Origin: Saccharomyces uvarum
Taxonomy: Eukaryota; Ascomycota; Saccharomycetes; Saccharomycetales; Saccharomycetaceae
DNA: 64,000 bases
Reading direction: 5' to 3'
Assembly (NCBI GenBank): GCA_947243795.1
Contig: OX365932.1
Location: 62,001-126,000, forward strand
A model generated the notes under the pieces. The model worked only from the letters and a program-made list of their open reading frames with translations, made no database searches and was not told the DNA's origin. Shown here in pieces: positions 1 through 8,911 of this stretch; the first letter of the stretch is position 1, and each line of letters starts with the position of its first letter. Position numbers and translations under genes: made by a program.

Positions 1-233
1 AGGCAAGCTGTACACTGGCTCCTATATATACCTATAAATACCATTACAAATGCAGAAATGCACATATTCAGTAAAGAAAAAGACGAAAAAAGAAGAAAAG
101 AAAAAGGAAAAACCGGTGAACGATGTGAGTGGAAAAGTGCGCAATGAGTAACACAAAGGGCGAAGCTGCGAAAAAAGAAACGGCGCTGTCGCTGGAAATC
201 GGAAGCGAATGGTGCGGGGTGTGGGTGGCGCCT

Positions 234-261
234 CGGCTGTTTCCCGATCGGGAAACAGCCG
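234..261. repeat. Perfect 28-bp palindrome in a GC-rich promoter block
   Basis: The sequence reads identically on both strands; the half-site is CGGCTGTTTCCCGA followed by its reverse complement. GGCGCC hexamers flank it at 227-232 and 265-270, extending an imperfect hairpin. CGG/CCG ends and an internal CCGATCGG core resemble zinc-cluster factor sites, but that role is inference. Confidence 0.9.
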
Positions 262-317
262 TCCGGCGCCGAGGCCGGGCGGGGCGTCGTGGCATGTGAC
301 ATGTGCCATGCCACGGC

Positions 318-327
318 GAGTCACGTG
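318..327. promoter_or_regulatory. Overlapping Gcn4-like and Cbf1/Pho4-type E-box site
   Basis: GAGTCACGTG combines the Gcn4 half TGACTC (read on the minus strand) with a CACGTG E-box. If the divergent neighbour is GLY1 (threonine aldolase), amino-acid control by Gcn4 would be sensible. This is a motif match only. Confidence 0.4.
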
Positions 328-680
328 CCGCGGGAGCCACTTGGCGTGCGCTTTGTCAGCACTCTGACTGGCAAGAGGAGTTTGCGTCTATTATAAACGA
401 GTGCCCCGCCTGCCTGTATCGTCCAGGCCGTGCCGCCGCACGGGTGTCGATGACGAGTGACGGACGATAAACCGATTGGCGTCTTGCTTGTTATTGATAA
501 TGTGCCAGGTGAGGCCATGTCAGCTAGCTTAGTTTAGCTCAGCTTAGCATCGCGTTTTCCCGCCCTTCGTCCTATCTTGTCCGGTGATGAAAAATAGGCC
601 TGTAAATAAGCGAGCGAGAAAATGCTGTGATCACTCCGTAGGGGAAGGGCTTTGCTAGCATCATAGAAAGAGTGCAAGCA

Positions 681-1148
681 ATGAGTGGTGGCAGGGATAG
701 TAACAACAACAACAACGACGGCAATGACGAGCGGTTGCTGTTTCTGAGGGGTGTAGGCGAGCGCAACGAGATCGGGGCCGCTTCCTGGTTCAAGCCGGCA
801 CACTACAAGAAGCCCGCCAGGAGGCACAAGTCTGCCAGGCAGCTGGTGTCGGACGAGAACAAGCGGATCAACGCCTTGCTGAGCAAGGCTAACAAGACAA
901 CGGACGTCTCCCCGGCCGTCAAGCGGCTCGTGCCCAGGGCGACGTACTTCAGCGTGGAGGCGCCGCCCTCCATCAGGCCCGCCAAGAAGTACTGCGACGT
1001 CACGGGCCTCAAGGGCGTGTACAAGTCTCCCACGAACAACATCCGGTACCACAACGCGGAGATCTACCAACTGATCGTGAAGCCGATGGCCCCCGGCGTG
1101 GATCAGGAGTACCTGAAGCTGAGAGGCGCCAACTTCGTCTTGAAATAG
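681..1148 (+). CDS. IES6: Ies6, INO80 chromatin-remodelling complex subunit
   Basis: This 155-residue protein matches Ies6, a small conserved subunit of the INO80 nucleosome-remodelling complex, which works with Arp5 in the nucleus. The N-terminus is a short Asn-rich linker after MSGGRDS. The C-terminal half carries the YL1-C type domain (about residues 100-150: KKYCDVTGLKGVYKSP...IRYHNAEIY) and ends in the conserved GANFVLK. The ATG at 681 is chosen because the family starts MSG; the frame opens slightly upstream only at a GTG. As I recall, the S. cerevisiae protein is 166 residues, with a longer Asn tract, so the small difference is repeat length. YEL043W follows on the same strand after 203 bp. 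Confidence 0.96.
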   Translation: MSGGRDSNNNNNDGNDERLLFLRGVGERNEIGAASWFKPAHYKKPARRHKSARQLVSDENKRINALLSKANKTTDVSPAVKRLVPRATYFSVEAPPSIRPAKKYCDVTGLKGVYKSPTNNIRYHNAEIYQLIVKPMAPGVDQEYLKLRGANFVLK

Positions 1149-1351
1149 ACCAATATGTATGTATATAGTGCAACAGTTACATAGGAAATGCGTTCTCGGT
1201 CACGTGCGCGCTTCGTGTGAAAAATACATAATGTAGAAAGTAAAAGAAGTGAAAAAAAAAATAAATAACCATTATCTGGCAGAAACGTACAGAGACATAC
1301 GCCTAGCTGCCCCTCCCACCACCACCACCTCCACGACGAACACATGCATGG

Positions 1352-4255
1352 ATGTCAGTCTCTGTAATAACCACGGTTTTAGCATGTCTGTGGCTGTCTT
1401 ATAGACTCTACAAGTTTCTCACCATACCCGTGGCCAGCATCGTCTCCACTCTGAAGATCAAGACTCCGCCGGCGACAAAGGTCTCTATCGACAAGATCGC
1501 CACGGATTCGCTGACCATTCACTGGGAAAACGAGCCCGTCAAGGCGGAGAACCACGGGATCGGAGCCCGAAACTTCATCTCCCACTACCTGCTGTACTTG
1601 AACAACACACAGCTGGCCATCTTCCCGAACAACCCGAACTCGCTCTACACATGCTGCTCCATCACGGGGCTGGAGGCAGAAACGCAGTACCAACTGGACT
1701 TCATCACCATCAACAACAAGGGTTTCATCAACAAGCTGCCCTCCATCTACTGCATGACCAAGGCGAGAGAGGCCAATGAGACGCTAAAGACAAGAAAATG
1801 GAGGAGAAACACGGTTACCGCGTCCACGGCTATCCAACCCCTCAACTTAAAGGCCGACTTGTCCTCGTTGACATCACACTGCTCCTCCGTGTCTCTTTCC
1901 GCTTTCGCGTCCAACAACACCACTAGCAACACGAACAACGGCTCGGCCCTGCCCGCCTACACATCCTTGACCACACTAAAAGACTTGGACTCGTTTTCCA
2001 TTGACGATTTGAAAAAAATCTTGATTTGTGCCCAGGAAGATCTGCATGATGTGTTGTCCCAGCAAAATTCGCTCTTGCAGGACTTCCAGGAGTCCAAGGT
2101 CGAGCTGGAGCTAGAACTGGATAACCTGAAGACCCACTGGTCGCATGAGATCGATTTGAGGAAGTCCTTGAAGTCCAACATCAAGTCGCTGGAAAACTCT
2201 AAGCTCTTAACAGATTTGAAAATTGAAAAACTAAGCAAGAAAATCGATAAATCCAGGGAAAAAATATCAAAAATGCGCATCGACATGCAAAATTGGTCTC
2301 GAGAAGACGCCGAACTTTTGTCGAAAGACACTGTAAAGGAGAAATACCTCAAACTGCTAAACGACTCGAATGCCTCCGTGGCCAAGATCAACCAACAGGT
2401 TGTGTCCTTACAAAAAGAAATTTTCAACATGGAGGAGTCTAATAAGAAATTGAACGCCACTCGTAAATCGCTGGTCACGTCATTAGTAGTCAACGCCAGT
2501 GTCGAAAACGACAAACCTATTGCTAGTGGAGAACTATCTGCTGTATTGAAGAAACTCCTTGATTTTACTCAAGAGAAAAATGGGTTTGCAAGTACTGCTG
2601 GTGAAGAGTTCTTATCCAAATTAAATGCGGACTCGTCATTGATTAGGCTGATCAAACAAGAATTAAGAATTGACCAAGATTCGGAAACAAACTGGAAATC
2701 ACAAAGGTCAAATTTCCTGAAGAAGATTAGTATCTTGGAAAACCAATTCAATGAAATGAGCCTCAGCAACAGGACACTGAAAACAAAACTGATGGTTCAG
2801 CCATACAACAGTAACAGCGATCCGCTTGTGGCGACCAATTCAAATAATTCTGCCGAAAACAACAGAAGTTCCGTGTCGGCCAAACTGCCATTATCCAACA
2901 GCATGTCAAGAACTGGATCAATCGATTTAATATCCAATAATAACATTAGCAACGGAGATGCGGCCCCGAAATTGAGATTGCACAATCCAGCGTCCTACCC
3001 ACCTTCAAACGAACCTATACAACCTTCAGGTAGTCTACTGAGCCAATTGACACAGGACGCTGGAAACAGATCAATGCTTTCGAACCAGATCTCACCAAAT
3101 AGCGAAAACCAACAACCCTCTTCCTTTTCACATGCTTTACCCACCACGGCTACCGTTACTGCCAATGCAACTGCAACGAACGGTAACCCCGAGTCAAATT
3201 TGTGGAATAGCACACAGTTCGCCCAACCATCCCATCAACAAGAATCCGCGGAACTTGATCGAGCTTTCGAGTACGATAATGCAAATCATTTGATCAGTGG
3301 GCTGCAGAATATGATCTACGATGAAGCAGACTATCCCGATAACATAAGCAATTATTCCAGGGGGTTCACCACCGACGAACTGGACAATTACTGGACTAAA
3401 CAGCAACCGCAAACTCGCAACACAAGGGAGAACTCATTCTCCGCATCGGGAACACCCAGGTCATCATACAAGACCAATCCTGTCATGTCGCCATATCCAA
3501 ACTCACACCTAAGGCAAAACTCCAACGCCACTAACTCGACGCACCCACAGAGTCTATTGGCCGCAACATTAAATGAAGCTTCACTGCGAAGTTTTGTACG
3601 CGGTGGCTCTTTTTACAATGCTCCTCAACCAGGAACCCCATTGCATAACAATGTGAATGGTAATGAAGCGGGAAACCTCAGTCCGAGGGTCTCAACCGAT
3701 TTCAGTATGTTGGTACCAAATCTCAGTCCAAGACTCTCACACGACGTACCCATCATTCCAGGAAACAACAACTCAACACCTTCTCATTCGAACATTTTAA
3801 CAATGAACCATCAAACAACGGCAGACAGCAACACGTTGTTGAGCAGATTGAACGGAGCAGATGACCAGACCGATCCAAGCTCGGTGTCTGCAGAGCACAC
3901 CGCAGGAAGATCGTTCCATGCCTCATCGCCTACGTTTAACTCCATTTGGAACCCAACTACAAATCAGCCCTCACTATCACTGGAAGAGGAACACCACTTC
4001 GATGCGCCCGTAACCCCAAAGGTGCCAACAAGAGACTCTCCCAAACCTTCGCACAAGAGAAATCAAAGCAATAGCAGTATCTCGTCAGCCTGGTCTAAGT
4101 TCAAGCACAAGTCAGCATCCTCTTCCGGTAATACCGATGCCGATATCCTAGATTCATCAACTCCGCCAACCAGTCCAACTGGCAGAAGAATGTCGAAACT
4201 ACTCTCTAAAAGTGGCATGAATAACCTGTTTAAACCACACAGTCACGACTCATGA
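1352..4255 (+). CDS. YEL043W ortholog: membrane-anchored fibronectin III and coiled-coil protein
   Basis: The 967-residue product is the ortholog of S. cerevisiae YEL043W, whose function is not firmly known; it has been linked to the endoplasmic reticulum and cytoskeleton. A hydrophobic segment near the N-terminus (about residues 3-30) looks like a membrane anchor. A fibronectin type III-like fold follows (about 38-135, with the strand motif SLTIHWENEPV). A long coiled coil runs from about 210 to 480, broken near 400. The rest is Ser/Asn/Pro-rich and probably disordered, with many SP/TP sites, and the C-terminus is basic. The start at 1352 gives MSVSVITT, matching the family N-terminus. Two out-of-frame ATGs at 1344 and 1348 lie just before it and could lower translation by leaky scanning. 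Confidence 0.93.
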   Translation: MSVSVITTVLACLWLSYRLYKFLTIPVASIVSTLKIKTPPATKVSIDKIATDSLTIHWENEPVKAENHGIGARNFISHYLLYLNNTQLAIFPNNPNSLYTCCSITGLEAETQYQLDFITINNKGFINKLPSIYCMTKAREANETLKTRKWRRNTVTASTAIQPLNLKADLSSLTSHCSSVSLSAFASNNTTSNTNNGSALPAYTSLTTLKDLDSFSIDDLKKILICAQEDLHDVLSQQNSLLQDFQESKVELELELDNLKTHWSHEIDLRKSLKSNIKSLENSKLLTDLKIEKLSKKIDKSREKISKMRIDMQNWSREDAELLSKDTVKEKYLKLLNDSNASVAKINQQVVSLQKEIFNMEESNKKLNATRKSLVTSLVVNASVENDKPIASGELSAVLKKLLDFTQEKNGFASTAGEEFLSKLNADSSLIRLIKQELRIDQDSETNWKSQRSNFLKKISILENQFNEMSLSNRTLKTKLMVQPYNSNSDPLVATNSNNSAENNRSSVSAKLPLSNSMSRTGSIDLISNNNISNGDAAPKLRLHNPASYPPSNEPIQPSGSLLSQLTQDAGNRSMLSNQISPNSENQQPSSFSHALPTTATVTANATATNGNPESNLWNSTQFAQPSHQQESAELDRAFEYDNANHLISGLQNMIYDEADYPDNISNYSRGFTTDELDNYWTKQQPQTRNTRENSFSASGTPRSSYKTNPVMSPYPNSHLRQNSNATNSTHPQSLLAATLNEASLRSFVRGGSFYNAPQPGTPLHNNVNGNEAGNLSPRVSTDFSMLVPNLSPRLSHDVPIIPGNNNSTPSHSNILTMNHQTTADSNTLLSRLNGADDQTDPSSVSAEHTAGRSFHASSPTFNSIWNPTTNQPSLSLEEEHHFDAPVTPKVPTRDSPKPSHKRNQSNSSISSAWSKFKHKSASSSGNTDADILDSSTPPTSPTGRRMSKLLSKSGMNNLFKPHSHDS

Positions 4256-4658
4256 ACAATATTCTGTACTTTTACAATGTGTATATATATAAAAGGAAAT
4301 ATAATTTATTAATGGCGGTTTGAGCTTAATATTTCACGAGGAGAGGGTAATTGCGTTTTTCCTTTTTCTACCCTTTCTTTTGTCGCGTCGTTTCGATACC
4401 ATTTTTTCTATCTTTTTTGCAACTTTTTGCTAATATGAAAAATTAAAACAAAAAAATAGTCGTAAACACTGGTGCCATTCTGTACTTTAGAACTGTAGCG
4501 CTTCGATTTTCTCATTGACTTGTCTTCCCAAGGGCTTGCTTTATATTGATCAAAAAAGAATAAAAAAACACGATTAAGGCAATAACCAAGCATCTTTATT
4601 GGCTAAGAAGTAAAGGGTCCTCTCGAGAAGAAATATAAACGCATCATCATTCGACAAT
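4256..4658. other. Intergenic region between YEL043W and GDA1
   Basis: This 403-bp AT-rich stretch holds the YEL043W 3' end, with TATATATAAAAG-type and TTTATT sequences near 4280-4310 that may serve polyadenylation, and the GDA1 promoter. I see no gene or clear repeat. Confidence 0.5.
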
Positions 4659-6215
4659 ATGGCACCAATCTTCCGGAACTACCGGTTTGCTATTACCGCG
4701 TTTGCTGTCATCATGTTTATTTTACTGATCAAAACATCTACAACGAATATTGATATTGCTCGTAAAGTTTCACCCACTGCCAGTATTCCTAAGACACCAG
4801 AAGATGTTTCTATTTTGCCCATTAGTGATAAACCAGGACACATTGAGGATACAAAGACAGAACAAAACAATCCTGAGCTGGCCGATGCTGTGAAGTCGCA
4901 AACTAGTAGCACATGTAAGGAAGACCATAAATATGTTATCATGATTGATGGTGGTTCTTCTGGTTCCAGAATCCACGTATACGAATTCGACATATGCACT
5001 TCTCCACCTACACTAGTTAAGGAAACGTTTGAGATGTTAGAACCCGGTTTATCCTCGTTTGACAATGATTCTGCCGGTGCCGCTAAATCGCTGGATCCAT
5101 TATTGACTGAGGCCATGAATGCTGTTCCTGCCAAGGCAAGAAGCTGTACTCCAGTTAGTGTGAAAGCTACTGCAGGGCTAAGACTCTTGGGTGAAGCCAA
5201 ATCTGCGAAGATTTTGAAGGCTGTAAGGGATCATTTGGAGAGGGACTATCCTTTTCCAGTTGTAGAAGGTGATGGTATTTCTATCATGGGTGGTGACGAA
5301 GAAGGTGTCTTTGCTTGGATTACGACAAACTACCTCTTGGGTAACATTGGCACTGATGGTTCCAAATTGCCTACTAGTGCCGTCTTTGACTTGGGTGGTG
5401 GCTCTACACAAATTGTATTTGAGCCTACTTTCCCACCGAATGAAAAAATGGTTGAGGGCGAACACAAGTTTGATTTAAGTTTTGGTGGTGAAAAGTATAC
5501 GCTTTACCAGTTCTCTCATCTAGGTTATGGTTTGAACCAAGTCAGAAATAAGATCAATTCTGTTCTTGTAGAAAGCGCCTTGAAGGAAGGTACCATCTTG
5601 AAAGGTGACGTTGCGACAACTCATAAATTACATTCTCCATGCCTGCCACCTAAAGTCAACGCCCTCAAGAAGAAAGTTAAACTAGCGTCGGGCGAAACCT
5701 ATATCATTGACTTTATAGGACCTGAGGTACCGAGTGGTCCGCAATGTAGATTTTTGGCCGACTCAATTTTGAATAAAGACGCTGAATGTAAAAACCCACC
5801 CTGCTCTTTCAACGGTGCCCACCAGCCTTCTCTGGTTCGTACTTTCAAAGAAACAAATGATCTCTACATTTTCTCTTACTTTTACGACAGAACTCACTCC
5901 TTAGGAATGCCGCTATCATTTACTTTAAATGAATTAATGGACTTGGCAAGAACGGTATGTAATGGCGAAGAAATCTGGAAGAGTGTTTTTACTGGGATCG
6001 AGGGATCCTTGGATAACTTGAGAAGCGACCCATACTTCTGTTTGGATTTGTCCTTCCAAGTATCTTTACTACATACAGGGTACGACATCCCATTAAATAG
6101 GGAATTAAAGACTGCCAAGCAATTAGCCAAGAACGAAATTGGTTGGTGTTTAGGTGCGTCATTACCGCTGTTAGAATCTGAAAATTGGAAATGTAAAGTC
6201 AACCAAATTGAATAA
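4659..6215 (+). CDS. GDA1: Gda1, Golgi guanosine diphosphatase (NTPDase family)
   Basis: Gda1 hydrolyses GDP to GMP in the Golgi lumen, allowing the GDP-mannose/GMP antiporter to keep running for mannosylation. The 518-residue length equals that of S. cerevisiae Gda1. It is a type II membrane protein with one transmembrane anchor at about residues 8-25 and a lumenal catalytic domain. Apyrase conserved regions are visible: ACR1 at 97-104 (DGGSSGSR), ACR2 near 168-177 ([10 protein letters not shown]), ACR3 at 211-228 ([10 protein letters not shown]...) and ACR4 at 244-251 (DLGGGSTQ). ACR1 is unusual: the family motif is normally DAGS(T/S)GSR, and here the Ala is Gly. The rest of the active site looks intact, so I expect a working enzyme. 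It diverges more from S. cerevisiae than its neighbours do. Confidence 0.97.
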   Translation: MAPIFRNYRFAITAFAVIMFILLIKTSTTNIDIARKVSPTASIPKTPEDVSILPISDKPGHIEDTKTEQNNPELADAVKSQTSSTCKEDHKYVIMIDGGSSGSRIHVYEFDICTSPPTLVKETFEMLEPGLSSFDNDSAGAAKSLDPLLTEAMNAVPAKARSCTPVSVKATAGLRLLGEAKSAKILKAVRDHLERDYPFPVVEGDGISIMGGDEEGVFAWITTNYLLGNIGTDGSKLPTSAVFDLGGGSTQIVFEPTFPPNEKMVEGEHKFDLSFGGEKYTLYQFSHLGYGLNQVRNKINSVLVESALKEGTILKGDVATTHKLHSPCLPPKVNALKKKVKLASGETYIIDFIGPEVPSGPQCRFLADSILNKDAECKNPPCSFNGAHQPSLVRTFKETNDLYIFSYFYDRTHSLGMPLSFTLNELMDLARTVCNGEEIWKSVFTGIEGSLDNLRSDPYFCLDLSFQVSLLHTGYDIPLNRELKTAKQLAKNEIGWCLGASLPLLESENWKCKVNQIE

Positions 6216-6810
6216 GAGCACGGACATGGCCTCCTTGGCCTAATGTATAATAATTGAAAGGGCATTGCATAGCGGTGATACGTGCTTTTTGCTATATGTC
6301 CTATTTTATATAACCTCAAACAATATATAGACGATTTTTACATCGAAGATCGCTATTATGCCCCCACAATAATATCTTATTATAACACCGCCAACACAGG
6401 GGTTGAATAAGGCTTGCGGATGTTCGAGCACTTTCGGTGAAAGCCCGCCATACCCTCAGGAATGATTCGGAATAAATCATTTGTAGGATCTATTCTCGAG
6501 TACAGCGTAAAATAATTCGGTGTGAGCTTCGCCCAGAAGAACGGTCTTATTGTAAGATGATATTGCTTTGTTTTTGTCCTTTGATGCTCGAGGATATTGC
6601 ACCGGTCCTTAAGAAAAGCGAAAACAAAAGACTAATCGGACTTATCTGTCGATGAAAGGAAACCGTACTTAAAGTCGTTTAAATCGGGCACTATATACAA
6701 TCGGTTTAGTGTGTTGTACTTATCTCTATATGATTGTGTAAGAGAATTGAAAAGAGTTCCAGTGCAGCTTTAGTAATTTGGTTTAAGTGTCATTTCTACT
6801 GAACAACAAC
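6216..6810. other. Intergenic region between GDA1 and YEF1
   Basis: This 595-bp stretch is flanked by two genes on the same strand and should contain the GDA1 terminator and YEF1 promoter. A TATATACAA sequence near 6693 is the likeliest TATA element. The YEF1 frame is open from a GTG at 6787, but the first in-frame ATG is 6811. I see no further gene. Confidence 0.5.
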
Positions 6811-8307
6811 ATGAAAGATAATAAAATATTGATAAGTGCTTCTGCCAAATCCTGCGCCAATGTTAATCGCGAGGAGGATGCTATGGATAGATTGGGCCCG
6901 GTTAAGTTTTTAACGGAAGGTAAGCTTTTGAGCGAGTTTGAAGAGCCAGGTCTAATGAGATGTGGTTATAATGATGCTAAGAATTTGGTCAGAAGGTTGT
7001 CGAGCGAGACAATTGTGGGTGAAGATACAAATAACCTTTACCCATTTTATGTGGATACTGCGTATGACGTTCGGTGTTTGAATAAAGACATCATAAACGC
7101 AAAAATTGAATTACATGTGGAAAATTTAATCATCATTTGTAATATCAATGACGTTTCCACAGTCTTTCTTATGAGGGAAGTTGTGGAATGGACTCTATGC
7201 AATTTTCCATCAATAACAGTATATGTGCAAGATATTTTCGAAAAATCAACACATTTTGCGGCTGGTGATCTATGCAAGGATAGTCATTGTAAGCAAAGTA
7301 GAATAAAGTATTGGTCAAAGGAATTTGTCCAAAATCATGATTCATTTTTCGATTTGGTTATAACTTTAGGAGGTGATGGGACTGTCCTTTTTGCTTCATC
7401 TATATTTCCTAAAAACGTACCACCTATCGTCCCATTTGCCCTCGGTTCATTAGGGTTTTTAACTAATTTTGAATTCCAAGGATTCAAGGAGACATTACTG
7501 CATGTCTTGACGAATAAAGTCCGCATCAACTTACGAATGCGCTTGCAATGTAAAGTTTTTCATAGAAACGAACCGGAAATTGATGCTGCCACCGGAAAAC
7601 AGGTATGTTTTATGGATTTTGTTTCTGAACATCACGTCCTCAATGAAATAACCATAGATAGAGGTCCAACTCCTTGCTTGTCCTTATTGGAACTTTATGG
7701 ACACAATTCATTGATGACTAAGGTCCAAGGCGATGGATTGATTGTAGCTACACCTACGGGGTCCACGGCATACTCGTTAAGTGCAGGTGGGTCTTTGATA
7801 TCGCCGAGTGTGAACGCTATAGCGGTAACGCCAATCTGTCCTCATACTTTGAGTTTTAGACCTATAATTTTACCAGACAGTATGGAATTAAAAGTTAGAG
7901 TGGATTTGAATTCAAGAGGAACGTCGTGGGTAAACTTTGACGGAAAAGATAGAATTGAATTAAAACAAGGTGATTATGTGGTAGTAACTGCAAGTCAATA
8001 TGCAGTGCCAACCATTGAATCATCTCCTAGTGAGTTTATCGAAAGCATAAGTAAAAATCTCAACTGGAATGAGCGCGAGGAACAAAAACCCTTTACTCAT
8101 ATTCTCTCGCCCAAAAATCAAGAAAAGTATAAAATAGATTCAACAAGAAATGGAGAAAATATTGAAGAGATACTAGGAGATATGAATGAAAACACAAGCA
8201 ACAACAGTTCATCTGTAAGTACAAGTTCACAAGACGAGGAAAAGTGGTGTGAAACGGAATCAAAAGCAGTTGTCGGACGGACTCGTCAAGCGCATTTCGC
8301 AATTTAG
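6811..8307 (+). CDS. YEF1: Yef1, ATP-dependent NAD/NADH kinase
   Basis: Yef1 phosphorylates NADH and NAD+ to NADPH and NADP+, and is the paralog of Utr1. The 498-residue protein has the NAD kinase fold. The GGDG nucleotide-binding motif is at about 187-190 (ITLGGDGTVLFAS), followed by PFALGSLGFLTNF and the second conserved block VATPTGSTAYSLSAGGSL. The N-terminal ~80 residues and C-terminal ~80 residues are variable extensions, the latter rich in Asn, Ser and Glu and ending in RQAHFAI as in S. cerevisiae. I chose the ATG at 6811 (MKDNKILI) because it aligns with the family start. Confidence 0.95.
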   Translation: MKDNKILISASAKSCANVNREEDAMDRLGPVKFLTEGKLLSEFEEPGLMRCGYNDAKNLVRRLSSETIVGEDTNNLYPFYVDTAYDVRCLNKDIINAKIELHVENLIIICNINDVSTVFLMREVVEWTLCNFPSITVYVQDIFEKSTHFAAGDLCKDSHCKQSRIKYWSKEFVQNHDSFFDLVITLGGDGTVLFASSIFPKNVPPIVPFALGSLGFLTNFEFQGFKETLLHVLTNKVRINLRMRLQCKVFHRNEPEIDAATGKQVCFMDFVSEHHVLNEITIDRGPTPCLSLLELYGHNSLMTKVQGDGLIVATPTGSTAYSLSAGGSLISPSVNAIAVTPICPHTLSFRPIILPDSMELKVRVDLNSRGTSWVNFDGKDRIELKQGDYVVVTASQYAVPTIESSPSEFIESISKNLNWNEREEQKPFTHILSPKNQEKYKIDSTRNGENIEEILGDMNENTSNNSSSVSTSSQDEEKWCETESKAVVGRTRQAHFAI

Positions 8308-8911
8308 CTTTGCACGTCATTATTTGACTTTTCACATTCAATGGCTCATCAAAAAGTGGGTCACGTAGAAGGCAATGATAATGTATCTTTGCATTATAAA
8401 ATTGGGTTTATCTCATTGACCTAATCGAGAAAGAGTCACACGAACGCATACAAAGTAGCTGTGTTGGGCTAGCATTCTGCGCTCTACAGAAATTTTTCTT
8501 TCTTTTTCTCATGCGTCTGTGTTTAATATCACCATTTCGTTTGATAATATTGCCTATTTTGCAGTTCTTGCAAGACTATTTCCGAAAATAGTAATTTCTA
8601 TTTTTGTGTGGACCCGTTTGGGAACTTTAATTATGCTAAAGAATGCCCGATTGGGCGAAAACGCGAAACTTTTGAAAAACCTTTTTTTTCATCCTCGAAG
8701 AAAATTAAGTTTCTACGAAAATTTAGCAGAAATCTGCAACATCGGATTGTTTTGAAGTTGAAAAAAACTTTTTAGAGGCGTTTAGAGCAGGTTTAGTATA
8801 TAAAAAGAATTACATTCCCGGCAATTATGTTTTCGGTCAAGGGTCCTTTTCTTCTGTAAAGTCTTTTCTACTTTTTTGACACATAGACTAAAAATAAATA
8901 CCACTTTAAAA
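8308..8911. other. Intergenic region between YEF1 and UTR2
   Basis: This 604-bp promoter region precedes UTR2. It contains an SCB-like element (8662-8668) and a TATATAAAA sequence near 8798-8806 that is the probable UTR2 TATA box, about 110 bp before the start. A 78-codon open frame at 8519-8755 resembles no protein I know and is rejected. Confidence 0.5.
8662..8668 (+). promoter_or_regulatory. SCB-like (Swi4/Swi6) site upstream of UTR2
   Basis: CGCGAAA matches the SBF consensus CRCGAAA and lies about 244 bp before the UTR2 ATG. Cell-wall genes of this kind are typical SBF targets. It is a single short motif, so support is modest. Confidence 0.4.

Larger units (their letters stand above)
1..680. 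other. Intergenic region upstream of IES6 (GLY1-IES6 interval expected)
   Basis: I see no ATG-initiated gene here; frames open on either strand start at non-ATG codons or overlap low-complexity sequence. In S. cerevisiae this interval separates GLY1 (divergent, off the left edge) from IES6. The stretch holds a GC-rich block with a perfect 28-bp palindrome (234-261), a second imperfect palindrome (289-314) and an overlapping Gcn4/Cbf1-type motif (318-327), all consistent with a divergent promoter. Confidence 0.6.
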
